The notes under the pieces: model-generated
Databases searched by the model: none
Seen by the model: only the letters and a program-made list of their open reading frames with translations
What the model was told of the DNA's origin: nothing
Source: UBA7672 sp964529555
GTDB taxonomy: Bacteria > Pseudomonadota > Alphaproteobacteria > Caulobacterales > Hyphomonadaceae
Assembly: GCA_964529555.1 (NCBI GenBank)
Contig: CAZGWV010000069.1
Location: 1-16,447, forward strand
Length of the DNA stretch: 16,447 nucleotides
Direction: 5' to 3'
In this document: positions 1-7,199 of the stretch, piece after piece
Numbering within the stretch: position 1 is the stretch's first letter
Layout: the number at the start of each line of letters is the position of its first letter
Translations under genes and position numbers: made by a program

Positions 1-2
1 GC

Positions 3-80
3 CGCCTGCAATTCTTCTACGAACGCAGCCCGTTCTACGACGACCGCTACCTGCTCTATCCGATCGGGCGGGAGCCATAG
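3..80 (+). CDS. C-terminal end of an unidentified protein (partial)
   Basis: An open frame enters from the left edge of the window and ends at TAG (78-80). The 25 visible residues end in LLYPIGREP and are rich in aromatic residues (FFYE, FYDDRY), which looks like genuine protein rather than a shadow frame. No domain can be assigned from so short a tail. The next feature, tRNA-Lys, is on the opposite strand, so this gene converges on it, with the 97-143 inverted repeat between them. That it is coding is inferred from composition and from the lack of any competing frame. Confidence 0.5.
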   Translation, partial: RLQFFYERSPFYDDRYLLYPIGREP

Positions 81-96
81 ACGCGCTCCAGTCGTC

Positions 97-143
97 TCCC
101 TCCAATCCAACGGAAAGTGGTTCTGCTGGATTGTAGGGAGGGA
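97..143. terminator. Bulged inverted repeat between a gene end and the tRNA-Lys 3' end
   Basis: TCCCTC (97-102) plus CAATCCA (103-109) pair with TGGATTG (127-133) and GAGGGA (138-143). The 13 base pairs are interrupted by a 4-nt bulge (134-137) and closed by a 17-nt loop. The structure starts 17 bases after the stop of the upstream gene and ends 2 bases from the encoded CCA of the tRNA. It is therefore well placed to stop transcription or guide 3' processing from either side. Neither side has a T tract, so it is not a textbook intrinsic terminator. Confidence 0.4.
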
Positions 144-145
144 CT

Positions 146-221
146 TGGTGAGCCGGGCAGGAATCGAACCTGCGACCCGCTGATTAAAAGTCAGCTGCTC
201 TACCAACTGAGCTACCGGCTC
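146..221 (-). tRNA. tRNA-Lys (anticodon UUU)
   Basis: The minus strand folds as a complete tRNA. The acceptor stem is GAGCCGG (221-215) paired with CCGGCTC (156-150), followed by discriminator A (149) and an encoded CCA (148-146). The D arm contains AGCTCAGTTGGTAGAGC. The anticodon stem GCTGA/TCAGC encloses the loop CTTTTAA, giving anticodon TTT, which reads AAA/AAG lysine codons. The T arm contains the usual GGTTCGAATCC. A strong promoter lies just upstream at 237-265. No intron or mismatch was seen. Confidence 0.97.
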
Positions 222-236
222 GTTCAAGAGCGCCGG

Positions 237-265
237 AACCTAGTGTTCGATTCCGCTGCGGTCAA
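237..265 (-). promoter_or_regulatory. Promoter of tRNA-Lys
   Basis: On the minus strand, TTGACC (265-260) is a five-of-six match to the -35 consensus. It is followed by a 17-bp spacer and TAGGTT (242-237) as a -10 element. The -10 ends 15 bases before the first base of tRNA-Lys, which fits a short 5' leader. The spacing and strand agree with housekeeping-sigma promoters of stable RNA genes in alphaproteobacteria. Confidence 0.65.
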
Positions 266-357
266 CGCAGGAATGGACGCACCCCGGGAATTTCGTTGCG
301 TCGCCTGAAAGGAGCCGTAAAGCTCAGTAAAGTCAGGGGCGGAAGGGGACTACGCGC

Positions 358-921
358 ATGAAACTCCACAGAATTCTGTTCGCTTTGCTGGCGTCGTCGG
401 GCATGGCTGCCTGTTCCTCAACCGGCGGCGACGGGTCTAACGGGCTGGGGGATGCGGCCATGTCGCCCCTCAACGATCTCAATCTGGTGCGGGACGAGAT
501 CCCACAGATGCTCCGGGATATCCGGTCGCCCTACGAGCCGATCCCGGACGTCAGCTGCAAGGGTATTGCGCAGACGGTCGCCCAGCTGAACGCCATCCTG
601 GGCCGGGATTTCGACGCCGAGCCGCTGCCCGACAAGTCGTTGGGGGACAAGGCGATAGACGGCGCCGGCGACATAACGCTCGATTCCATCGCCTCGACGA
701 TGAGCGGCTTCATTCCGTTCCGCTCTCTGGTGCGCGACGCTACCGGCGCCTCGAAGCACGACCGCCGCCTGCGCGCCGCCTACGAGCGCGGCGCTGCCCG
801 CCGCGCCTATCTCAAGGGCGTCGGCGCCCAGCTCGGATGCGCCCCGCCCGCCGCGCCCGATCCGAGCGCGGGCATCCCGAAGGTCGATCCCGAACTGCAC
901 GGAACGTCTCAGGCGGAGTGA
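358..921 (+). CDS. Uncharacterised lipoprotein (187 aa)
   Basis: The N-terminus is a lipoprotein signal: Lys/Arg at residues 2-5, a hydrophobic stretch, then the lipobox GMAAC with the acylated cysteine at residue 19. The mature part starts with a Ser/Gly-rich linker. A mixed domain follows, predicted mostly helical, with cysteines near residues 63 and 161 and many Arg/Lys in residues 130-160. I do not recognise the family. A GGAAGGGG ribosome-binding site (341-348) supports the ATG at 358. The gene converges on tgt and their coding ends overlap by 13 bp (909-921). Envelope location is inferred from the signal. No function can be given. Confidence 0.8.
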   Translation: MKLHRILFALLASSGMAACSSTGGDGSNGLGDAAMSPLNDLNLVRDEIPQMLRDIRSPYEPIPDVSCKGIAQTVAQLNAILGRDFDAEPLPDKSLGDKAIDGAGDITLDSIASTMSGFIPFRSLVRDATGASKHDRRLRAAYERGAARRAYLKGVGAQLGCAPPAAPDPSAGIPKVDPELHGTSQAE

Positions 922-2042
922 CCGCCGGCGTCCTTCGCCCAGCGCTGGCGCACCTGCGCACGCCACGCTTCAAAGCGGCCTTCCGCAATGGCTGCGCGCA
1001 TCGTGGCCATCATCGCCTGGAAGAATGCGATATTGTGCCACGACAGCAGCATGGGCCCCAGATACTCGCCCGCCTTGAACAGATGGTTGAGGTAGGCCTT
1101 CGAATAGTCGCGGCTCGCCGCGCAGTCGGACTGCGGATCGAGCGGCGTATCGTCTTCAGCATATTTCGCGTTCTTGATGTTGACCGGGCCGTCCCATGTC
1201 CACGCCTGCCCATGCCGGCCCGACCGCGTAGGCAGAACGCAATCGAACATGTCCACGCCCCGCGCCACGGCCTCGACAATGTCGATAGGCTTGCCGACGC
1301 CCATTAGATAGCGCGGCCTGTCGCGCGGCAGCAGCGGCGCCGTGAGGCTGATCGTATCGCACATCGCCTCGTGCCCTTCGCCGACTGCGAGGCCGCCGAT
1401 GGCATAGCCATCGAACCCCGTCTCGACCACACGCTCGGCGCTCTCCTTGCGCAGGTCCGCATAGGTCGAGCCCTGCACGATTCCGAACAGCGCCTGGCGG
1501 TCGCGCCTGCCGAAATACGCCTTGGACCGTTCGCCCCAGCGCGCCGAAAGCCGCATCGCGGCGGCGGCAGGGGCGTGCTCGCAAGGGTTGGCGACGCACT
1601 CGTCGAGCTGCATGGCGATGTCCGACCCCAGAAGGTCCGACTGGATCTCGATGGAGCGTTCCGGCGACAGGAAGTGCATCGATCCGTCGATGTGCGAGCG
1701 GAACTCGACGCCCTCCTCCTTCATCTTGCGCAGTTCGGAGAGGGAGAACACCTGAAAGCCGCCGCTGTCAGTCAGGATTGGGTGCGTCCAGCCCATGAAT
1801 GTGTGCAGCCCCCCAAGCCGCCGCACGCGCTCGGCGCTGGGGCGCAGCATCAGGTGATAGGTGTTGCCGAGGATGATGTCTGTCCCGGTCGAGCGCACAT
1901 CGTCCAGGAACATCGCCTTCACGGTTCCCGCCGTGCCCACCGGCATGAAAGCGGGCGTACGAATATCGCCGCGCGGCGTCGCGAGCACGCCCGTTCGCGC
2001 CTCGCCTTCGCTTGCATCCACCCGGAACGGAAACTCAGCCAT
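909..2042 (-). CDS. tgt: Queuine/preQ1 tRNA-guanine transglycosylase (377 aa)
   Basis: Tgt exchanges guanine-34 of GUN-anticodon tRNAs (Asp, Asn, His, Tyr) for preQ1, the committed tRNA step of queuosine synthesis. The length is typical. Visible motifs are TDSGGFQVFSL (residues 91-101, active-site Asp92), LDECV (146-150), AIGGLAVGEG (214-223) and MFDCVLPTR (265-273, catalytic nucleophile Asp267). The zinc site is unusual. The family has CxCxxC plus a downstream His, whereas here residues 305-310 read SDCAAS, so only Cys307 and His336 remain. The frame can be extended 14 codons upstream, but the Met at 2042 matches family starts, has a GGAAAGG site upstream, and overlaps the queA stop by 8 bp, which implies translational coupling. 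The 3' end overlaps the convergent lipoprotein gene by 13 bp. Confidence 0.95.
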   Translation of the reverse strand: MAEFPFRVDASEGEARTGVLATPRGDIRTPAFMPVGTAGTVKAMFLDDVRSTGTDIILGNTYHLMLRPSAERVRRLGGLHTFMGWTHPILTDSGGFQVFSLSELRKMKEEGVEFRSHIDGSMHFLSPERSIEIQSDLLGSDIAMQLDECVANPCEHAPAAAAMRLSARWGERSKAYFGRRDRQALFGIVQGSTYADLRKESAERVVETGFDGYAIGGLAVGEGHEAMCDTISLTAPLLPRDRPRYLMGVGKPIDIVEAVARGVDMFDCVLPTRSGRHGQAWTWDGPVNIKNAKYAEDDTPLDPQSDCAASRDYSKAYLNHLFKAGEYLGPMLLSWHNIAFFQAMMATMRAAIAEGRFEAWRAQVRQRWAKDAGGHSA

Positions 2043-3102
2043 CGGCGTTCGCCTTTCCGGGCAGCAGCAGGCACGCATCGCCATAAGAGAAGAAGCGATA
2101 CCGCTCCTTCACCGCATGCGCATAGGCGCGCTTCATCACATCCATCCCCATCAGCGCGCTGACAAGAATGAACAGAGTCGATTTCGGCAGATGGAAATTT
2201 GTCATCAGCGCATCGACTGTACGGAACTGGTATCCCGGCTTGATGAAGATGGAGGTCTCGCCCCGGAATGGCGCCAAAGTTCCACTGGCCGAAGCACTCT
2301 CCAGAGTCCGCAAGGCGGTCGTGCCGATCGCGACACAACGCCCACCCGCCGCGCGAGCCTCCGCGATCGCCCGTACCGTCTGTTCCGAGATGTCCGCGAA
2401 TTCTGCGTGCATCTTGTGCTCTGCAATATCGTCAGTCTTCACCGGCATGAATGTCCCGGCGTTCACATGCAGCGTCACCTCGGCCTGCCCCACGCCCCTG
2501 CGCTTGAGCGCAGCAAGCAGATCGGGTGTGAAGTGCAGCCCCGCAGTCGGAGCAGCCACGGAACCTGCCTCCCGCGCGAAGGTCGTCTGATAGTCCGTCA
2601 CGTCGTCCTGATCGACCGGGCGCTTCGCGGCAATATAGGGCGGTATCGGCATGTCGCCGGCAGCATCGATGGCGGCGTCCAGCTCCGCACCCTGCCGGTT
2701 GAACGCCAGTCTCACCTCGGCATCGTTCTTGGCGACCACACGCGCCTCAAGCCCATGCGCCAATAAAACGAGATCGCCTGCCTTCAGACGTTTCCCCGGT
2801 CGCGCGAATGCCGACCATTCCGAAGCCGACAACCGGCTGTTGAGATTGATGGAAATCGGCACGTCCGCTGCGCCCTCACGCGCTGGCCGGACGCCCTCCA
2901 GAGCAGCCCGCAGCACGCGCGTATTGTTCGCGACCAGCATGTCGCCGGCGCCCAGCAAGGCGGGCAAATCGCTTACGTGGTGGTCCTCGATCCTTCCCTC
3001 CGGCCCGCGCACGACCAGCAGGCGAGCGGAATCCCGCGGCGAGGCAGGCCGCAGGGCGATCAGTTCCTCGGGCAGATCGAAATCGAAGTCCGAAAGTTTC
3101 AT
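2035..3102 (-). CDS. queA: S-adenosylmethionine:tRNA ribosyltransferase-isomerase (355 aa)
   Basis: QueA transfers and isomerises the ribosyl part of SAM onto preQ1-34 in tRNA to give epoxyqueuosine, the step after Tgt. Family motifs are visible: the N-terminal SDFDFDLPEELIALRP, VANNTRVL (57-64), PTAGLHFT (185-192), HVNAGTFMPVKTDDI (212-226), AIGTTALRTLES (258-269) and a late STLFILVSALMG. The length matches the family and no break is seen. The ATG at 3102 gives the conserved MKLSDFDFDLP start. Its stop codon lies inside the first codons of tgt, so queA-tgt form one operon in pathway-related order. The divergent 98-bp gap to the next lipoprotein gene must hold its promoter, but I found no convincing -35/-10 there. 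Confidence 0.96.
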   Translation of the reverse strand: MKLSDFDFDLPEELIALRPASPRDSARLLVVRGPEGRIEDHHVSDLPALLGAGDMLVANNTRVLRAALEGVRPAREGAADVPISINLNSRLSASEWSAFARPGKRLKAGDLVLLAHGLEARVVAKNDAEVRLAFNRQGAELDAAIDAAGDMPIPPYIAAKRPVDQDDVTDYQTTFAREAGSVAAPTAGLHFTPDLLAALKRRGVGQAEVTLHVNAGTFMPVKTDDIAEHKMHAEFADISEQTVRAIAEARAAGGRCVAIGTTALRTLESASASGTLAPFRGETSIFIKPGYQFRTVDALMTNFHLPKSTLFILVSALMGMDVMKRAYAHAVKERYRFFSYGDACLLLPGKANADG

Positions 3103-3188
3103 CCGGCGCCCATAGCGGGGAACGAAAGTCGGCGCCAGTCTGCCTTTGCGCCGCCGGAGTTGCGGTATTGAGTAGGCTGGCGCCGTTG

Positions 3189-3193
3189 GGAGG
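3189..3193 (+). promoter_or_regulatory. Ribosome-binding site deciding the start at 3201
   Basis: GGAGG at 3189-3193 lies 7 bases before the second of two adjacent ATG codons (3201) and only 4 bases before the first (3198). The spacing favours 3201, although 3198 would add only one Met. Confidence 0.6.
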
Positions 3194-3200
3194 ACGCATG

Positions 3201-3671
3201 ATGAAGGTGGTTGCCGCTGGTCTGGTCCTGGCTCTGGGCGCCTGCGCGATGGGCCCGACCAATCCCGGCCCCCGGACGCTGGCCGATTTGCAGGCCGCCT
3301 ACGACTGGCAGACCCTCCCCGGTCAGCAGCTCAATGCCGACTGGGCCGCCGGCGTCCAGGGCATTCTCGGCGAACTCAGTCGCCCACAGGCTATCGCCGC
3401 AATCGAGGCTGCGGGTTTCCGGTGCATGTATGGCGAAGCGCACGAGACGTATCCCGATCCGATGGCCGTCTGCTCGCGCAGCTTCGCCACGCGCCGTTGC
3501 CGGATGGACTGGGAAATCTCGTCCGCCGCCGAGAGGGGCATGGTCGCCTGGGTCGATGGAGCTTACCGGCGCGACTGCGTCGGCCTCGCCGATGACTGGC
3601 CCGATCAGGTAAAGTCCGCAATCGACGACCAGCTGGCTCCGATGGCGCCGCCGGCCCAGCCGAAGACCTGA
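3201..3671 (+). CDS. Uncharacterised cysteine-containing lipoprotein (156 aa)
   Basis: The start MKVVAAGLVLALGAC is a clear lipoprotein signal, with the lipidated cysteine at residue 15. The mature protein has four further cysteines (in FRCMYG, MAVCSR, TRRCRMDW and RRDCVG), suggesting two disulfides in the periplasm, and a Pro-rich C-terminal tail. I do not recognise the family. The open frame extends ten codons further upstream, but the GGAGG site and the signal peptide fix the start at 3201 (or 3198). It converges on ntrC with only 3 bases between the two stop codons, leaving no room for a terminator. Export and lipidation are well supported, but the role is unknown. Confidence 0.8.
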   Translation: MKVVAAGLVLALGACAMGPTNPGPRTLADLQAAYDWQTLPGQQLNADWAAGVQGILGELSRPQAIAAIEAAGFRCMYGEAHETYPDPMAVCSRSFATRRCRMDWEISSAAERGMVAWVDGAYRRDCVGLADDWPDQVKSAIDDQLAPMAPPAQPKT

Positions 3672-3674
3672 GGC

Positions 3675-5090
3675 TCAATCCGCCTCGGCGATGCCCAGCG
3701 TATTGATCTTCGAGCGCAGCGTGTTGCGGTTGAGGCCGAGCAGAGCCGCCGCCCGGACCTTGTTCCCGTTGGTCGCCGCCAGCGCAAGCTTGATCAGCGG
3801 CCGCTCCACCTGCTCGATGACGGTCTGATAGATTTGCCCGCCATCCGGGTCGCGCTCAGGGTCCGCCGACAATGCGGAGATGAAGTGCCGTGACAGCAAC
3901 GCTTCGATTTCCGCCTCGAATTCCCGTTCGCTCGTTTGCGTCCGCGTCGTCGAGCGCAGCTCACGCTCGACTTCCCGCGCCGAGATAACCGGCTCGGGGC
4001 TCAACGCAGATAGCCGACGGATCACGTTCTCCAGTTCGCGCACATTGCCGGGCCAATCGTAAGCGACCAGCAGATCGTATGCGCTCTTGTCGAGCTGCTT
4101 CTCGGGAAGCCCCTCCTTCTTGGCGCGGATCAGGAAGGCGGATGCAAGATCGGGAATATCCTCCTTGCGCTCGCGCAGGGGCGGAAGCTGGAGCGCCACA
4201 ACGTTGAGACGATAATAGAGATCCTCGCGGAACAACCCCTGATCGACCAGCGCGCGCAGATCGTGCTTGGTCGATGCGATAATGCGAACGTCGAGATCAT
4301 CGCCCGTCGATGCAAAACGACCATCCTGCAGGAAACGCACGAGCCGTGTCTGCGCTTCGAGCGGCATGTCGCCGACTTCGTCGAGAAACAGCGTTCCGCC
4401 GTCTGCCTCGCGAACCTTGCCGCGCCGCCGCCCGCTGTCGTCGCGTCCGCCGCCGAACAGTTCGTCCTCCACCTGCTCGCGCTGGAGTGCTGCAAGACTG
4501 ACGGCGACAAACGGCCCCGACTTGCGCTTGCCCAGCTGGTGAATGGCCCGCGCGGCGAGATCCTTACCCGACCCGCTTTCTCCCTCGATCAGCACGGTGA
4601 GATCGTTGTTCATCACGCGCGCGATCACGCGATAGACCGCCTGCATGGGCTTCGATCGCCCGATCAGCGGCAGCGTCTCATCCTTCTCGGCGCGGCGGCC
4701 TGTCGTCTCCTGCCCGCGCGAGGGCTTGCGCTGCAGGGCCCGGCGCACGGTTTCGGCCAGCTTGTCGATGTCGAAGGGCTTTGGAAGATAATCGTACGCG
4801 CCATGATCGGACGCCATCGCGGCGGTGAGCACAGTGGATTGGCCCGAGATCACGATGATCGGCAGCTCCGGGCGCGTCCTGCGAATCTGCGGCAGCAGGT
4901 CGAAGATCGACTCGTCCGGCATGTAGACGTCGGTAATCAGCAGGTCGCCCTCGCCCGCCTGGATCCAGCGCCATAGCGCCGACATCGTGTTGGTGGCGCG
5001 CACATGATAGCCCTCCTGCGCCAGCGTCTGGCTGATGACCAGCCGCACACTTGCGTCGTCATCGGCGACCAGGATTGTCGGACCGCTCAT
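3675..5090 (-). CDS. ntrC: NtrC-type nitrogen response regulator lacking the GAFTGA loop (471 aa)
   Basis: This is the response regulator partner of NtrB. The receiver domain (about 1-120) has an acidic cluster at 10-12, phospho-acceptor Asp54 in ITDVYMP and Lys104. The AAA+ domain (about 140-370) has Walker A GESGSGKD (170-177), Walker B TLFLDE (233-238) and RLNVVALQLPPLRER (294-308). The C-terminal Fis-type helix-turn-helix is at about 430-470. The usual ELFGHEKGAFTGA segment is replaced by ELFG followed by GGRDDSGRRRGK (210-224), so the sigma-54-contacting loop is missing while the frame stays intact. Rhodobacter capsulatus NtrC is a known case that lacks this loop and works with the housekeeping sigma factor. 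The Met at 5090 is chosen because its ATG overlaps the ntrB TGA (ATGA, 5087-5090). No ntrYX genes follow. Confidence 0.93.
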   Translation of the reverse strand: MSGPTILVADDDASVRLVISQTLAQEGYHVRATNTMSALWRWIQAGEGDLLITDVYMPDESIFDLLPQIRRTRPELPIIVISGQSTVLTAAMASDHGAYDYLPKPFDIDKLAETVRRALQRKPSRGQETTGRRAEKDETLPLIGRSKPMQAVYRVIARVMNNDLTVLIEGESGSGKDLAARAIHQLGKRKSGPFVAVSLAALQREQVEDELFGGGRDDSGRRRGKVREADGGTLFLDEVGDMPLEAQTRLVRFLQDGRFASTGDDLDVRIIASTKHDLRALVDQGLFREDLYYRLNVVALQLPPLRERKEDIPDLASAFLIRAKKEGLPEKQLDKSAYDLLVAYDWPGNVRELENVIRRLSALSPEPVISAREVERELRSTTRTQTSEREFEAEIEALLSRHFISALSADPERDPDGGQIYQTVIEQVERPLIKLALAATNGNKVRAAALLGLNRNTLRSKINTLGIAEAD

Positions 5091-6178
5091 TTGGCCGCTC
5101 CCTTGTGGCGCGCGATGGGGAAGAGAAGTCGCAGGCACGCGCCGCCCGGACTGTTGTCGAGCACGACGAACCCGCCATGCGCCTGCATGATCTCGGCGAC
5201 GACCGCGAGGCCGATGCCCGCGCCGCCGGATTTTGTCGTGAAGAAGGGCTCGAACACACGGGCAACCGAGGCTTCGGGCACGCCGGGTCCGTTGTCTGCC
5301 ACGGCAATCTCAAGCGCGCCCCGCGTGCGCGGCCCATCCCTGCCGGTAAAGCGGAAGCCGGCGCGATAGCGGGTGGAGACGGAGACGCGCGCCTGCCGTG
5401 AGCCGCTGCTGCTGACCGCCTCGATGGCGTTCTTCACGAGATTGAGCGCCGCCTCATGCAAATGATCCGGGTCCACCTCGATCTCTGGCAGCGACGGGTC
5501 GTATTGCAGGTCGAACCGCGTGGCCGACCCAAAGCTCGCCCTGGCGAGATCGACAACGCTGTCGAGGACGATGTGGACGTTGATGATCCGCGTGCGCGGA
5601 CTGAAAAAGGTTTCGAACGCCGCAAACCGATCCACGATCCGCTCGATGCGCGCGCCCTCTTCCCGGATCAGCGTCAGCAGGGCGCGCTGATCGTCGCGTG
5701 CCTGCCGCCCCAGCAGTTGCGCCGCGCCGACAATGCCCGCCAGCGGGTTCTTGACCTCGTGACCGAGCATCCGCGCCACCTGCGCAAAAGCGTTCACTTC
5801 GGCACTGGTCGTATCGTCTTGCGCCGAGCGGCTCGGCATGATCGTCAGGACCAGCCCCGCATCATCCCCGTCTGGCGAGGCCGTCACATCCATGTCCACC
5901 GGCGCGATCTGCGGACCCGCAATGCGTATTCCGCGCGCAGACATGACGCCGCCTTCCCGGCGCGCCCGCGCAATGAAGTCGAGCAGCGGCGCGTCGTCGG
6001 TCAGCAGGTCGGTCAGCGGACGGCCGCGCAACAGAGGCGCGCTACGTTGCAGCAGCGCTTCCGCCGCCGTGTTCACATAGCTGACGGTGTCGCGTTTGCT
6101 CAGCGCCAGAACTGCGAATGGCACGGCGTCCAGCGCCCGCGCCGCCAGCCCCGTCCCGTCCTGAGCCGTGGCAATCAT
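5087..6178 (-). CDS. ntrB: Nitrogen-regulation sensor histidine kinase (363 aa)
   Basis: NtrB phosphorylates NtrC under nitrogen limitation and is normally controlled by PII. An N-terminal PAS-like region (about 13-115) precedes the dimerisation/phosphotransfer domain, with the H box GHEVKNPLAGIVGAAQLL (139-156, phospho-accepting His140). The ATPase domain follows with N box LNLVKNAIEAV (245-255), G1 VADNGPGVP (293-301), F box FEPFFTTK (309-316) and G2 GGAGIGL (318-324). There is no transmembrane segment, so it is cytosolic as expected for NtrB rather than NtrY. The frame is open 40 codons further upstream into dusB, but the ATG at 6178 overlaps the dusB TGA as ATGA (6175-6178) and gives the family length. 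It is coupled to ntrC by the same kind of overlap. Confidence 0.95.
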   Translation of the reverse strand: MIATAQDGTGLAARALDAVPFAVLALSKRDTVSYVNTAAEALLQRSAPLLRGRPLTDLLTDDAPLLDFIARARREGGVMSARGIRIAGPQIAPVDMDVTASPDGDDAGLVLTIMPSRSAQDDTTSAEVNAFAQVARMLGHEVKNPLAGIVGAAQLLGRQARDDQRALLTLIREEGARIERIVDRFAAFETFFSPRTRIINVHIVLDSVVDLARASFGSATRFDLQYDPSLPEIEVDPDHLHEAALNLVKNAIEAVSSSGSRQARVSVSTRYRAGFRFTGRDGPRTRGALEIAVADNGPGVPEASVARVFEPFFTTKSGGAGIGLAVVAEIMQAHGGFVVLDNSPGGACLRLLFPIARHKGAAK

Positions 6179-7167
6179 GCGGCCTCCCGCTTGTCCGAAA
6201 GCGCTACGATCAGCCCCTCGGCGAGCGCAGCCGACGAGTCGAGCCGGCACAGCGCGCCGCGCGTCTCGGCCATCGGCGCAAGCCCATAATCCTCGCACCA
6301 GGAATCGACGAACGCCGCGAGGTGTTTGCGTACCACGCGCACGCCAAGCCGCTCGCCATACAGCTCAACCGAGGCCGTGATCTGCGCCAGCATCGAGGCC
6401 AGTTTCTCGTCGGCGGTCGGCGCCGTGTAGGGCGTGCCGAACAGCGCGTGCGAGATCTCCGCGACACGCCACGGCCGCCCCGTCGCGCCGCGTCCGAGCA
6501 TCACGCCGACTGCGCCGGACTCGCTCATGGCTGTGCGTGCGCTCGTCGCATCGGCAATGTCTCCATTGGCAATGACAGGCAGGCCGACGCTTTCCACCAC
6601 CGGCGCAATCCGTGACCAGGTGGCGCGTCCTTCATAGAATTGCTGCCGGGTCCGCCCGTGGACGGTGATCATCCGCGCGCCTTCGCCCTCGGCGATGCGG
6701 GCGATCTCGGGCGCGTTCAGGCTGGCGTCGTCCCAGCCCAGCCGCATCTTCACCGTCACAGGCCGCTTCGTCCCCGCCACTGTCGCCGCGATCAGGTCCC
6801 GCGCCAGATGCGGCTCCCGCATGAGCGCGCAACCCGACTGACCACCCGTGACCTTTTTCGCGGGGCAGCCCATGTTGATGTCGATGATGTCCGCACCCAG
6901 CGACTCGCTGAGCTCCGCCCCCACCCGCATCCACGCCGGATCGCGCCCGGCCAGCTGGATGATGAAGGGGCCGATACCGTTGTGGGGCGCTGCCCGGCGG
7001 ACGAACTCCTCATGCTCCCGCGCCAGCTCGGCTCCGGCGACCATCTCGGTAACAACCGCCGGCGCGCCGAACCTGTCGGCCTCGGCGCGCGCGGGGGCGT
7101 CGGTCACGCCCGACATGGGCGCCAGGAATACCGGCGCTGCGAGCTGGACATCTCCGACCAAGAACAC
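6175..7167 (-). CDS. dusB: tRNA-dihydrouridine synthase (330 aa, GTG start)
   Basis: This FMN-dependent enzyme reduces uridines in tRNA to dihydrouridine; in alphaproteobacteria it is the nifR3 gene that heads the ntrBC operon. It is a TIM barrel with LAPMSGVTDAP (15-25), INMGCPAKKVTGGQSGCALM (97-116, catalytic Cys101), VKMRLGWDD, ITVHGRTRQQFYEG and VIANGDIAD. The length is normal. The start codon is GTG (7167-7165), supported by GGAGA (7179-7175) seven bases upstream; the next in-frame alternative is a TTG two codons in. The stop overlaps the ntrB start (ATGA). It is divergent from ispDF across a 78-bp AT-richer gap. The link to ntrBC is conserved but not mechanistically understood. Confidence 0.95.
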   Translation of the reverse strand: MFLVGDVQLAAPVFLAPMSGVTDAPARAEADRFGAPAVVTEMVAGAELAREHEEFVRRAAPHNGIGPFIIQLAGRDPAWMRVGAELSESLGADIIDINMGCPAKKVTGGQSGCALMREPHLARDLIAATVAGTKRPVTVKMRLGWDDASLNAPEIARIAEGEGARMITVHGRTRQQFYEGRATWSRIAPVVESVGLPVIANGDIADATSARTAMSESGAVGVMLGRGATGRPWRVAEISHALFGTPYTAPTADEKLASMLAQITASVELYGERLGVRVVRKHLAAFVDSWCEDYGLAPMAETRGALCRLDSSAALAEGLIVALSDKREAA

Positions 7168-7174
7168 CAGACAG

Positions 7175-7179
7175 TCTCC
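7175..7179 (-). promoter_or_regulatory. Ribosome-binding site supporting the dusB GTG start
   Basis: GGAGA on the minus strand lies seven bases upstream of the GTG at 7167-7165. This is good spacing and favours GTG over the nearby TTG. Confidence 0.6.
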
Positions 7180-7199
7180 GGGCCGCCCTTTGGCGTGCC

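Noticed and set aside
1371..2162. 263-codon plus-strand frame opposite tgt, and a similar 301-codon frame at 1861-2766
   Set aside because: Both are His/Arg/Pro-rich shadows of tgt and queA without motifs or ribosome-binding sites.
3103..3200. Promoter for queA or the divergent lipoprotein
   Set aside because: One must exist in this gap, but no -35/-10 pair with acceptable spacing could be picked with any confidence.
6179..6298. 40-codon upstream extension of ntrB
   Set aside because: It lies inside dusB. The ATGA overlap at 6175-6178 and the family length fix the start at 6178.
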